Shown one piece after another: positions 45,140-55,673 of a stretch of DNA of 64,000 nucleotides. The notes under the pieces were generated by a model. That model had not been told where the DNA came from. It ran no database searches and was given only the letters and a program-made list of their open reading frames with translations. How positions within the stretch are numbered: the stretch's first letter is position 1; the number at the start of each line of letters is the position of its first letter. Where the stretch lies: the NCBI GenBank assembly GCA_001949185.1, contig BDGG01000003.1, positions 2,201,580-2,265,579 of the forward strand, in the 5' to 3' direction. Source of the DNA: Ramazzottius varieornatus. Lineage: Eukaryota; Tardigrada; Eutardigrada; Parachela; Ramazzottiidae. The translations under genes and the position numbers were made by a program.

Positions 45140-48100
45140 ATGCAGTCGAGGAATACCGCTGATAAGCAATTGACAGCAGCCATGGGAAAACTAGTGCTGA
45201 GAGCCACGTCTAGTCTGGATGAACCAACGGAAAACAGTTCTCGAATCGTCTTGTCCGCTGCCGCTGACAACGTTACCGCGGATTTCGTATTTGAGTCGCC
45301 CCGGATAGCGAAAAAGACCAATGTGGACCCTGAGCTGGCAGGAAGTTCGGAGGTCCATGTCGACAAGCTGATGCGCAAGCCTTCGAGTCGCAGAACCATT
45401 CGGAGAAGAACCCTGAAGATCTCGAGGGAGACCGATGGCCGCCAGTTTAGGTTGGAGCAGTTCAACTGGCTCAAAACGGTGGGTAAGTACTCCCATTACG
45501 ACATTTTTCCAACGGCATGCTCAGCCATGCTTCATGCACCTGCATACATTGCACTGTGCATTACGTGCGAGGTGAAGTATGCGGGTGCTTCAGACAATTT
45601 CCTCTCGCTTACCGGCCTCCATTTTGAAAATTTCATGGCACCTTTCTTCTTCAATCAAGAATTTATTCTGGAGCTACATACAGGGAAAAACGTTTATGAG
45701 CGGCTTTCCGAACTATCACAGTTTTCACCGGCTTTTTTTCCAAGGGAGAGTTCCGAGCTGTTCGAGTAACTCAATGTCAAAAAGTTACGTAGAATACGTT
45801 TCTTGTCCTCGATCTTGTCAGTTGCTCGTCCTCTGTCAACGTGTAGCAAATGTACATTGATTCACAGAGCAGACAAGCTCTTCTTCCGCCAGAATTTCCT
45901 TACGATCGTCTAGACCAGAGCAACGAAAGACCGGAGGAAGGGTTCATTTCAGCCCTACGTACGGCGAACTTTGTTCCAATCTTCTGAATATGATCGTAGG
46001 AACCGGCACCTTTGGACGTGTTGTTTTGTGCGAAGACTCAGCTGTCAAAGATGATACCACTCCCAAGTATTTCGCCATGAAGATTTTACGAATACGCGAC
46101 GTACTGCGGTTGAAGCAAGTGGAACATATCAATAACGAAAAGAGTATTCTGGAGGTACAGTACCCAGGATTGTTCCTACTCGTTAAACAACGATTAGCGC
46201 ATTGACGAGATCATAAAACGAATGTGGCTTTCAACGTTTCCGTCTTTTTTTTGCAGCGATTGAATCACCCCTTCATCGTTAACTTGTAAGTATTCCATAC
46301 TTCTGAAAGACAGTTGGCCAGAAAGAATGAGTCGGCCACCCGTGAATTCACCCGTAAGACTATGACGTCACCGCGGCGTGAGAGATTTAGGGGTAGCCGA
46401 CTTAACTGACATGGCCGATTCGCCGACCGTGCGGCGGAACTTCTTAATGGCTCTTCTGTCATTGATGGCATCACATCTGTCCTGCAGCTGTCAAATCAAG
46501 TGTCCGCATCTGTCGTCTGGTGAAACATGTCCTTGTCTTTCCCCACAGGTTCTGGACGAAACATGACACGTCAAATTTATACATGCTGTTAGAGTACGCA
46601 CCAGGTGGCGAACTCTTTTCGTACCTGCGATCGGTCCGCCGCTTCTCATCAGGGACCGCCATGTTCTACGCGGCGGAAATCATCCTCGCTCTTGAGTACC
46701 TGCATGAACGTTCCATAGTATACCGAGACCTCAAACCAGAGAACCTTCTACTCGATGCGGAAGGCCATATCAAAGTGACCGACTTTGGGTTCGCCAAAGA
46801 AATTAATGAGAGGTACCATTCAAGATCATTTCCCATCGAAACAACCATTTTCATCCTGCCCATGATGATGTAATAACAATTTCCGTAATAACCAGGATTT
46901 TCTAATCACGAATGACTGTCTAGCGTCTTGTTGTTGTGTGCCACTAAAGTAACTTCCCTGAAACCTCATCCCCTCCCTCAAGCATGGACGCCTGCGCCAC
47001 ACCCGTAACACGATCCTCGTAAGTCCCTTGACCTTAACACGCTGTGAGTCATACCCATGTTTTCTGTAATGTAATTTTATGTTTTGATGTCGAATAACTC
47101 AATTATCGTTCCTTTAGAATTGCCTACACTTTGTGTGGGACGCCTGATTACTTGGCCCCAGAGATCATTCTGGGTCGTGGTTACAACAAGGGCGTGGACT
47201 ATTGGGCTTTCGGCATTCTGTGCTACGAGATGCTAGTCGGGCATCCGCCCTTCTTCTCCGACAACCCCATGGGAATCTACGAGAAGATTCTCGACGGGTT
47301 GGTGCGCTGGCCAAAAACCATGGACCTCGTCGCGAAGTAAGGCTTTTTTCTGGCTGATAATATTAGTACCAATTTTTGTTACACATCCAAGCTTTAGTGC
47401 GTGTCATTTCACAGAGACCTGATAAAAAAACTGCTGGCGGGTGATAGGACCAAAAGGCTCGGTTGTATGAAGGTGCGAGTGTTCTAAAAGCCTTTCAAAG
47501 ACAAAAACAGTGAAATGTTCCAACAGGATTTCTCGTTTCTGTTTTGTAGGAAGGGGTCGGGGAGATCAAGTCCCATAAATGGTTCCGCCCAATCAACTGG
47601 ACTAGCTGCTACGAGCGTAAACTTGAGGTAAGCAAGTTTTGCCAAGGCTAAATTTACCTTCGCTAAATGGATAAACAACAGTAAATTACATAAAGCACGA
47701 TGTCGACAACTCGTCGCTCGTTGAGAAAATATCAATAACCGAAACAAAAATGTACATGCGACCATTAGACTTACTAATGGCTTCAAAAACTGCCTATAAA
47801 TTTTCCTGTCGCAGTTGTCGAATGAACGATTCTACACTGCCTTTTGGGTTGCGAACTCATTCTCCTCAAGATATCGTTTATTGGAATGGTGAAGTTTCTT
47901 CGAGGCGTGGCCAGACTTTGACTTTCCTTGAGTCTCATTTACTGCCGTTACAATTATATTGGACGTCTGCAAATGAACTGAACATAATCGTTCTATCAAG
48001 CGGCGCACATTTTTATTGTTTTTGGCCGGAAGTGTGCGCCACTGTGGATAACGATTACGTTCAAGTCATTAACCGACGTCCCACATTATGTTTTTTTTTG

Positions 48101-48235
48101 TCGTTTTAGCCGCCGTACGTACCGAAAGTTTCCCATCCCGGTGATGCGCGCAACTTTGACGACTACCCGGAAGACTGGTCGGACACTGACTCTTCCGTGA
48201 CGGAAGACCAGCTCGCCATCTTTCAGGATTTTTAG
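45140..48235 (+). CDS. PRKX: PRKX-like (PKA-C3 type) AGC protein kinase
   Basis: Eight exons join in frame to 423 aa: 45140-45482, 46000-46154, 46257-46285, 46549-46812, 47118-47336, 47415-47472, 47550-47627 and 48110-48235. The first 108 residues are a Ser/Arg-rich extension. The kinase domain spans about 109-370: G-loop GTGTFG (115-120), Lys142 in [14 protein letters not shown] with Asp236, DFG at 254, and [10 protein letters not shown]. The AGC tail ends NFDDYPEDW... and IFQDF, matching PRKX and Drosophila Pka-C3 rather than the classical PKA catalytic FSEF end. PRKX is a cAMP-regulated Ser/Thr kinase in cell differentiation and migration. All catalytic residues are present, so the enzyme should be active. 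Confidence 0.92.
45520..45605. repeat. Palindromic repeat, family B
   Basis: This lies in the PRKX-like intron 45483-45999. TTCATGCACCTGCATACATT faces GAAGTATGCGGGTGCTTCAG across about 30 bp. Confidence 0.55.
47969..48070. repeat. Palindromic MITE, family A
   Basis: This copy lies in the PRKX-like intron 47628-48109. It starts GCAAATGAACTGAACATAAT. The arms TCAAGCGGCGCACA and TGTGCGCCACTGTGG surround a TTTTTGGCCGGAAG centre. Confidence 0.7.
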
Positions 48236-49170
48236 TGCTGCCGAGGTCGCAGTAGCCATTAAGCATCTCAGGTTCCATTGACGATCATCAAAGCACCAGT
48301 GTATTTCCGCACTTCTATTAAAAGCATAAAGTAATGTCTCCTTAATGCTTCTTCAGCGCCGATCTAGCAAAAGAGATAATGTCGCATTTTTGTAGCCTGC
48401 GCTGATCCGACTGTGATTTATTACGCGAGCATTTCTCTTTAACGAGCCCGTATATTTTCATCTTTTGGTCAAAGTCAAAGTGCAAGAATGTCGCTCCGGC
48501 GTCTGTATTGATCTTGGCTCGCTTTGCCGAGAACCCGCCCGCATCATTCTTTTTCTTCCTCATCAGCGCATATGCAATTACTGGATCACACGTTACCCTA
48601 CAGGAAATAGACTTGTTTCTAACAACTGCGGCTAACATAATCAAATATTTACGCCCTCTGTGCGAAAGCTGTCAAGATGAATTCAAACTAGACCACTCAT
48701 GCGACTTCAAGCTTTGCTATGCTAATTAAGATAGCACTAATCCACCATCTAGCGTAAGCTGGCATGCAGTTTGTAATTCCAAAGCAGGAACCTAGCTCGC
48801 TAGACTTGGCAGCACGTGCTCATCATCTTTTCGAGTAGACCAGCTAGAAGTCGAAGAGCCGTCAAAGCTCGTATCATGGTCAACACATAAGAAAGATGGC
48901 ATACCAATACATTGATACAACCTTACGGTGCTGGTCAAGCACATGAAATGTTCCTGGCTGTAAGTGCTAACGATCCAATAAAAAAGTGATCTGTACGATC
49001 ACCAAACGTGATAAAATAAACTTGACATCTCAAACACTACAAGTCTCCTCGCCGCATTGTTGGGACCGCACGGCGCCAACTTGGTTGAAAGTCTCGGTTT
49101 GAAAGAGCCGCAGAACATCCGCACGTTGTACGGTTCCTCCTTTTTTGAGTTTCTTTCTCGTGGGAAGAAA
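48236..49170. other. Intergenic region between the PRKX-like kinase and the CLIP-domain gene
   Basis: The clearest signal is a minus-strand frame at 48345-48604. It begins after a polypyrimidine-AG (ttcctgtag), reads VIAYALMRKKKNDAGG and ends with SALKKH before a stop. It could be a terminal exon, but I find no partner exon upstream. Otherwise no gene is seen. Confidence 0.35.
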
Positions 49171-51037
49171 ATGAGGCTGCCAAGTGACAGAATGTGTACA
49201 GCATGGATTTCGATAGTGGCGGTTTTACTGTACTGTTCTGGTGCTATCGATGGTCAAGGTAAGTGTTTCATAATCCCGTCATAAAAACCTGATTGAGAAC
49301 CTGATTGAGCCTTTCACCGAATAGAACCCCTTTATCGGGAGAAGTATGGACTTCAAAGCTCCAGTTCTGGTCGACATTCGACTGTGCATTCTTTCACAGG
49401 TAGCTGCGAAAACGGTGGGTTTTGCATGGACGCATCGATCTGCGCGCAGCTGGGTTCGGCCGGGCGACCTTCCGCTTTATGCTCGACGGCAGCTGGTCAG
49501 CCTAGCCTGGTCTGCTGCTTCTTTTCCCTGGACAACCCTATCACCGAACCAACACAGAACCCTTTACTCACTACGATGGCCAACCCACTGTTCGAAACAG
49601 TCGACCCATTCCCCTCCACGACCTTTAACCCCTTTGCCACCAGCCAGCGCGTCATCTCCGACGGTCCTCTTTCTCCCCTCGGAGGTAGCTGTGGCCGAGT
49701 GAGCGGTCTCCGAAGCGAAAGCTTCGGCTTTGCCTTTGTCGGCTCCAGCTCCGCATCTGTCGGAGCCGGTCTTCCCGTTGCGGACCCTAACCTGTTCGAC
49801 CTTGTCGGCATCAGCGTCGAAGCCAAGGAAGACGCAAACAAGGTGGTCAATGTCAGTATGCGCGGCGATGAGCGGTCTTTGAAAAAGAGCAATCGCGTAA
49901 AACGAATCGTCGGTGGGGACTTTTCCTCAAGTAACGACTTGTGCTATCAAGTGGCCATTCTACAAGGAGATACCCTGATTTCAACGGGCGCTCTGATCTC
50001 TAACGACTTCGTCATTTCGACCTACAGTCCACTCGTGCCCTTGACCGGAAGTAACGCAAACGGTCGAGGTCTCCGCGTGATCTTAGGCGGGCCGAATGCT
50101 ATATCGAGTGTCCTGCAGGGCAGTACTGCGGATGTCTATCCTGTGACCCAAGTCTTCCCGGTCCCAGCATTCATCCAGAAAACAGCGTTGGGATATCCGT
50201 CGAGCGACATGGCTTTGTTGAGGTTCAACAGGGACAATGCCTCGCTGGACACCAGTCGTGTTTGCGCGATATGCTTGCCTCCACGCCCACTGTCCCAAGA
50301 GGATTGTCAAAAGGTCTTTGTTAGCGGATATGGCACAACCAGTGAAAGTAAGTCAAAAATCTCTAAGGTGGCACATGAGCAGATAATTGACAAGATGGTT
50401 TTCTGAAGTCGCGCATACTTTCAGCCAATCACAATGGGCATGTGCGCCACTTGACGTCACAATCTGGCTCAAGTCGTTTGCTTCCGTTTCATCATCTTTA
50501 CTGTTTTTAACTTTTGTTTGAATAGGTGCAGCCACTACGGACAGCAAATTACGCAGAATCGGTGTTACGCTGATTCCGACTGCTGTTTGCGATAATGTGT
50601 TCCGCGCAGCCTTCAGGAGCCAAAGCTTCCGGTTAGATGCTAGCTCCTTGTGCGCAGGTGGCGAACCGGGACGCGATACGTGCACTGTAAGTGAACGGAA
50701 CTGTCTACTGTGTTATAGTTTAGACTGATACTTACCGCCGATTTATTTGTTCGCAGAAAGATGGTGGCGCTCCCCTGTAAGATAGTCCAAACTCATCCGA
50801 TATACGAGAGTATAATCGGATCCGACCTTTCTGCGCCTTCGCTACAAGTAATTTCATTTTACGTTTGGCAGGGTATGTGAAACTTTCGGCGCAGGCAATG
50901 CCGGCAGTCGATACCTCCTAGGTATCTCGAGCTGGGGCTTCGGTTGTGGGAGAGCCGGGTACCCGGGAGTGTACACTAACACCAGCTCCAACGCCATGGC
51001 GACTTTCATCAGAACCACTGCTGGATTAACTATCTGA
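49171..51037 (+). CDS. CLIP-domain serine protease homolog (non-catalytic)
   Basis: Five exons join in frame to 460 aa: 49171-49258, 49400-50347, 50526-50686, 50757-50776 (only 20 nt) and 50872-51037. A signal peptide (about 1-28) precedes a CLIP-like domain with six cysteines (CENGGFC...C...C...CC, about 32-70). A Thr/Pro-rich linker leads to an activation-type cleavage site KRIVGG (about residue 197) and a trypsin-like S1 domain. The catalytic His position reads FVISTYSPL instead of TAAHC. Asp is kept (DMALLRF), and the Ser motif is KDGGAPLVC instead of GDSGGPLVC, so it should be inactive. CLIP-domain homologs act as cofactors in extracellular immune and melanisation cascades of arthropods. 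That role here is an inference. Confidence 0.88.
50385..50485. repeat. Palindromic MITE, family A
   Basis: This copy lies in the protease-homolog intron 50348-50525. A left arm with TTGACAAGATGG and GTCGCGCATACTTTCAGCCA faces GGCATGTGCGCCACTTGACG and CAATCTGGCTCAAG, ending at GTTTGC. Confidence 0.7.
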
Positions 51038-51949
51038 AATTTGACTTTGCGTCGGTCAGAGTCTCTCCATATGACCTGCAAAAATCATAGCAGTAAATTT
51101 CTGCAAAAAATCTGGGGGACTTCTGTAATTATTCGACCTCACATGCTGCATAAAGATTAAAGATGACTGTCGGGTCCAAGTGAAATCGTAGTGAAATAGT
51201 ATCCCCGCACAACAAAATCACAAATACAGAACAACTATAAGTTAGGAATTTGTAAAAATAAAAAATTGGTGATACCACACAGAAAAACTAGCAGACCTTC
51301 TGAAGCAAGATTCATGGACCAGCTACTGTACAATACACGCATTTGCCCTTTTGTTCGCGCTCTCTGCAAGCAGCTTGTCGTGACACGGATCGACTTTGGT
51401 TCACCCTCTCGTCTCGTTTCATTATTCTTGCCGTTTGGCATCAGAGAAACGTTTCGCGTATGGCGTTCCTGGGCATAGGTAGCTTCTTTATTTCTCACAA
51501 CAGCCTTCGGAGGTTTTGGGCGGTCCATCTGTGGTAGACCAATCCCACCTGAAATTACAGTAGTCTGCACTTTTTTGCTGAATCGCTGATGCGCTTTCTG
51601 TCTTAACACATCGACAACGCTAGCAATCAGTCTGCATGTCCACATACCGATAGCATTCTACTTGTCCGCACACTTCTCCGGGTCGAAGTTCCGTACAAGG
51701 GCGGGAACCGGACATCCCCATCTCCTAACCGGATACGCACACTTCCATACTACCTTATTGGATCCTGACCAACGGTAACTAGTGGTGAAGAATTTTCATC
51801 TGAATACTTCATCAGTCCTGGAGCTATCGCACGCAATATAATTGTGTAGACTTCGATGAACAGTCATGGGTAAACATGGGAGCACAAGCAGGAAATTTGT
51901 CAACAGTTTAATGGCTTGTAACAGCGGTATCATTACACAGAGGGTTGTA
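51038..51949. other. Intergenic region before the pogo/Tigger element
   Basis: A 136-residue minus-strand frame (51235-51645) contains a basic, non-repetitive stretch (PQMDRPKPPKAVVRNKE) but has no recognised family or splice context. It is uncalled. Nothing else is evident. Confidence 0.35.
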
Positions 51950-52171
51950 CAGTCCACTCGTTCGAAATGTACTCCTATTTTTTCGATTTCTATTTGCCAC
52001 CAGCCAAATCTTTATCGAAGAGCTTGCCAAAAACAGAAGGAAGTAACGTCAGAGACTGCCCGCAGTCAATTCTAAAAGAAAACGACTACTTATTTTCCAC
52101 CATCTGGAAGGCGCCAGATTTTCGGAAACAATCTCGAATGGTCCTACTGTCAACTTCAGATCATCCCTTCA

Positions 52172-53483
52172 TTATCCACTTAACCGAATGGAGAACAGTA
52201 GTGACTTCTTGTATTCAACGAGATTCTGGAAGTTCTTTCGGTTTTCTCGCCGATGCTCGGCCTTGGCAGCGCTTTCATGTACCTGGAAGACCTTGATGGT
52301 GCCCTGGTCCAACGGTTGGATCCTACTGGTTTGGTTCGGAGGTAGGTAAACGAGCCTCACATGAGACAGATTATCGACGTTATGTCCTGATGCGTTGTCC
52401 AACAGGAGTAAAATTTTACGATTTTGCTTCTCCGTTCTTTCGTTCAGCTCCTTCAACCAAGGAGTGAAAACCGCTTTCGTCATCCAAGCTTTCGTGTTGT
52501 TCGCCCAGGTGAAGCCTGCCTTCTTAAAATCAAGCGTAGCTTTTGTAAAAGTTCGCGGCTTCTTGGGTCGACCAATGATAAGGGGAGGAATCTTTTCTCC
52601 TGGGGCACTGCAGCAGAACATCACCGAGATACGCTCCGTAGCTTTCTTCGACCCTTTCATCCTTTGTCCAACCTTTAGAAGCGTTTTTCGTGGTGTAGAG
52701 CGAAGATAGCTACCAGTTTCATCGCAGTTAAAGATGTCGGCGTTCTTTTATCCTTGAAGAATCTCCGGCAAATCTTCGGTTATCTACTTCTCTGCAACTT
52801 CCGGATCGCTCCCCATTTCTTCCCCTACAAGTATACCCTGATTAATAACTCAGACTAAGCATCAGACAGCTTACCAATTGTAGTGAAGTCTTACCTTGTA
52901 GACCCACCGTCTGCAACTGATTGCTTCTGAGAACGTTAGCAACCCATCCAGCACTGCCACAGAAGTTCTGTACTTTCAAGTAGTTCGCCAGAAGCTTGGA
53001 TTCTTCTTGGAGATCCGTAAAAGAAACAGGGAATCCCTTCTGTACAGAATCTTCATGGTACTTCATCGCTGCGTTTGCAACGATATCGAACTTCCGTTTT
53101 CTGGATACGAAGCTTTTCCCAGGGGTGCTCTCAGGTAGAGCGAGGATCTTCTCCCGCTGCTTGTTCATGTTTGAAATCGTCCGTATGGAACGGATATTGA
53201 ACATCGCCATAACTTCCTTCCTTTTCATCTACAAAGAAAGGTCGATAGGATTTGGGAACTTTGCAAACAGAACGTGGAACATCCGTTTTCACACTGGCGC
53301 ACGTTTCCATTATTATTGGCTGGTGTGGTGCGCAACTCAAGATAATCGTGCAAGAGTGGACGGTTTTACCTGTAACGGGTACAGTTCCAATATGTTCCGC
53401 TTTTCCTCCAACGTTGGTCTACCGTGGGTCCTTCCTCGACGAGCAACATTCGATCCGATGGTTGGAGCAGAAACAGACGCCAT
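52172..53483 (-). pseudogene. pogo/Tigger transposase with two in-frame stops
   Basis: Exons 53483-53370, 53228-52895 and 52824-52172 join in phase. The product has N-terminal psq/CENP-B-type helix-turn-helix sequence (GRPTLEEKRNILELYPLQ and ISNMNKQREKIL), a second DNA-binding domain, then a DDE_1 catalytic core. Its three acidic residues are visible as NCDETG, LLLDNASGHN and IQPLDQGTIK, a DDD triad as in pogo/Tigger. Between the DNA-binding and catalytic parts the frame contains TAG (52784-52786) and TAA (52748-52750), so this copy cannot make a full protein without readthrough. The C-terminus after KVF is short, about 35 residues. Confidence 0.85.
53263..53360. repeat. Palindromic MITE, family A, inside the transposase intron
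   Basis: GCAAACAGAACGTGGAAC, then CACTGGCGCACGTTTCCATT, faces GTGGTGCGCAACTCAAGATA followed by ATCGTGC. It fills most of the 141-bp intron 53229-53369 of the pogo/Tigger transposase. Confidence 0.7.
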
Positions 53484-53878
53484 CTCGGTCGTAAGTAAGT
53501 CAAGTTCTCGGGAAAGAAGGATACAGCGGTCGCAGATCTTCACCGGAAGTAGCTTTCGCTGTTCGCTGTTTATCCGTAGGATATGCTCCATCAGGATTCC
53601 CTTCTGTCGAACGAAGCCTTAATCCGTTCTCAAATTCGTCCTTGAAAACCTTCCCAAGATAATGGAACGAGACGAAAACGTTGCTTAAATTCTTTCAAAC
53701 GCTACATGACCGACGGAACGTGCGTAAAATTTGCGCACCAAGTTGCTGCTGTCAGTGAACAATCAATCAATGATTTGACAGCAATTTTCGGTCACCAACG
53801 GCAGGCCCTTCTGTGTTTTGGCTGAATTTACGGCCTTGAAATCGAAAAAATAGGAGTACATTTCGAACGAGTGGACTG

Positions 53879-55673
53879 TACTACGAGTAGATCAAGCCAA
53901 GCAGATGTAGTTTGTTTCCTCTTGGCGAGAAACGGCTTGAGTTTAGGTCCCATATAACAACAGCGGTGTATTAGAGTCAGATTACAAATGAACCAACTAT
54001 TAATATAACAGTAAGAGCAAAAACAGAAGTCTTGAGGGACTGCAACAATAGCGCTTAGTTTTACTGAGATCCAGAGACGCTCGTACGGCCCGCTGTTAAA
54101 GACGGTGTTGGTCGAATGTGGAAGTTTGCAGCCAAACTTTGGCCTAGCGAATCTTGGTGACCTTCAGCTAGTTCTGAAGTCATGAATTTAAAAAGAAACA
54201 TGGACCGAAGCTAAGCCAATATCATACCACAAACAGATAAGTACTAGAACTCACGCACACAAAAATAAAAATATCCAGTGGTCAAGAAGAGCGAATATTT
54301 CGGAACTCCATGGCGAGTTACTGGTCATCCTCCATTTGGGCGTAGTGCTGGGGGAAGTCGAGAGGTAAAACAAGCTACGTGACCCCGTACTAAAGCAGCC
54401 AGCATCAAGCACAGAGCATACCGTATTTTCGTCAAGCTGATGTCCTCAAACTCTACGATTCCGATCCGTCAGGTAGCAGTTGAGTATGCGATTACCGAGA
54501 GTCATTGGCAGAGTCGTTTGTGGTTACGAATGTCCACTTTGGCCGAATCAATGTCATTTGCCATCGTAAAGCGCATTCGTACGGCAAGGCCTCCGAATGT
54601 CAGCAGAAGAAGTGCCAGTACGTATTTGGACCGTCCCCAACCTCTCGATTCCCCCTTTCCAAGGTCTCCTCATCAGCATCGTCGTCAGCCAACACCGTCA
54701 GCATCAGATCTTCAGACTCACCCCTGCCAGTAATCGGTAACAGCTGGGCAACGAGACCACCGGAAGGCATGCATTTTCAGCACTGTATTGTCCCGCCTGC
54801 GGTCCTCAAACACTGGAAGTTGTCGCGATATGGTTGCTTGCATTGGTGGGTGTTTCCCAGTTTTATCCTCTTGGTTTGTCAGTCACGAAGTTTGCTCAAA
54901 GAGTGGCAGGAAATATCTGAGACACGAAGCAGGTACATGTTTCCACACTCGAAGGTTTACTGCATCTTTGCCGGAGAAGCAAGCGCGTGACCAGCCAAGC
55001 AGAATGCTCGAATGGCAGTAGGGAGAAGGGGCGATTGGTCCTCAAAGCTTTCAGTATCTTCACAGAATACAGATTGCCTTTTTCTTTCGGTATTTCGGCT
55101 GCCACCCTAGGTGCAAGCGCCGGACGGACAATACCTCCAGGACCAGAAAAACTCTGCTGCGCGTCCTTACCCAACGTGAATTATATGAATGACAGACGTT
55201 TCACTTTTTTCTTCGATAACTCCTTGCATGTTCTCGTGAAGCAGAATTGGTGATCTCCGGTAAGGAAGCGGATGGGGATGTACAGTTCTTCTGGCTTGCG
55301 TGTAGGAATAGAGCTAACCGTTAGGGTCAATAATGGACTGCAAGAGCGACGCCGGCAGCGGTATTTCTTTAGCTGTTGTTTGAGATCGATATGCGCTTCC
55401 AGGTGCGGTTCGAGAAGGTAATCAGCAAGCCAATGATTTCTTTTTCGATAGGGCTACAATATAATTAGACCGTAATATCCCAAGATCCATCTACACGGGA
55501 AAATCTCCGAACATACGGGAGGCATCGTACTTTACCATTCTTCGCGCGACACAGCAGTACAGCAAAACAGCCATAAATCATCTTCACCTGGTAAAAAACG
55601 CAACAGCATCCGAAAGCAAACTCTTGGAAATGAGAATAAAAATACTAAAATTTCATATTCTGATTACTGAGGA
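53879..55673. other. Region between the pogo/Tigger element and PRRC1
   Basis: Plus-strand frames near 54440-54990 have local coding-like composition (CHRKAHSYGKASECQQKKCQ) but overlap each other in different frames with no consistent exon chain. This may be decayed coding sequence. The PRRC1 3' flank is at the right edge. No feature is firmly supported. Confidence 0.35.

Larger units (their letters stand above)
51950..53878 (-). mobile_element. pogo/Tigger-like DNA transposon with intact ends
   Basis: The element is 1929 bp long. The left end starts CAGTCCACTCGTTCG and is repeated, inverted and without mismatch, over 43 bp at the right end. TA lies directly outside both ends (51948-51949 and 53879-53880), the duplication made by the Tc1/mariner/pogo superfamily. 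CAGT ends are typical of pogo/Tigger. It encodes a transposase on the minus strand (see next entry) and carries a family A palindrome inside the transposase intron. Perfect terminal repeats indicate recent insertion or recent mobilisation in trans. Confidence 0.92.
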
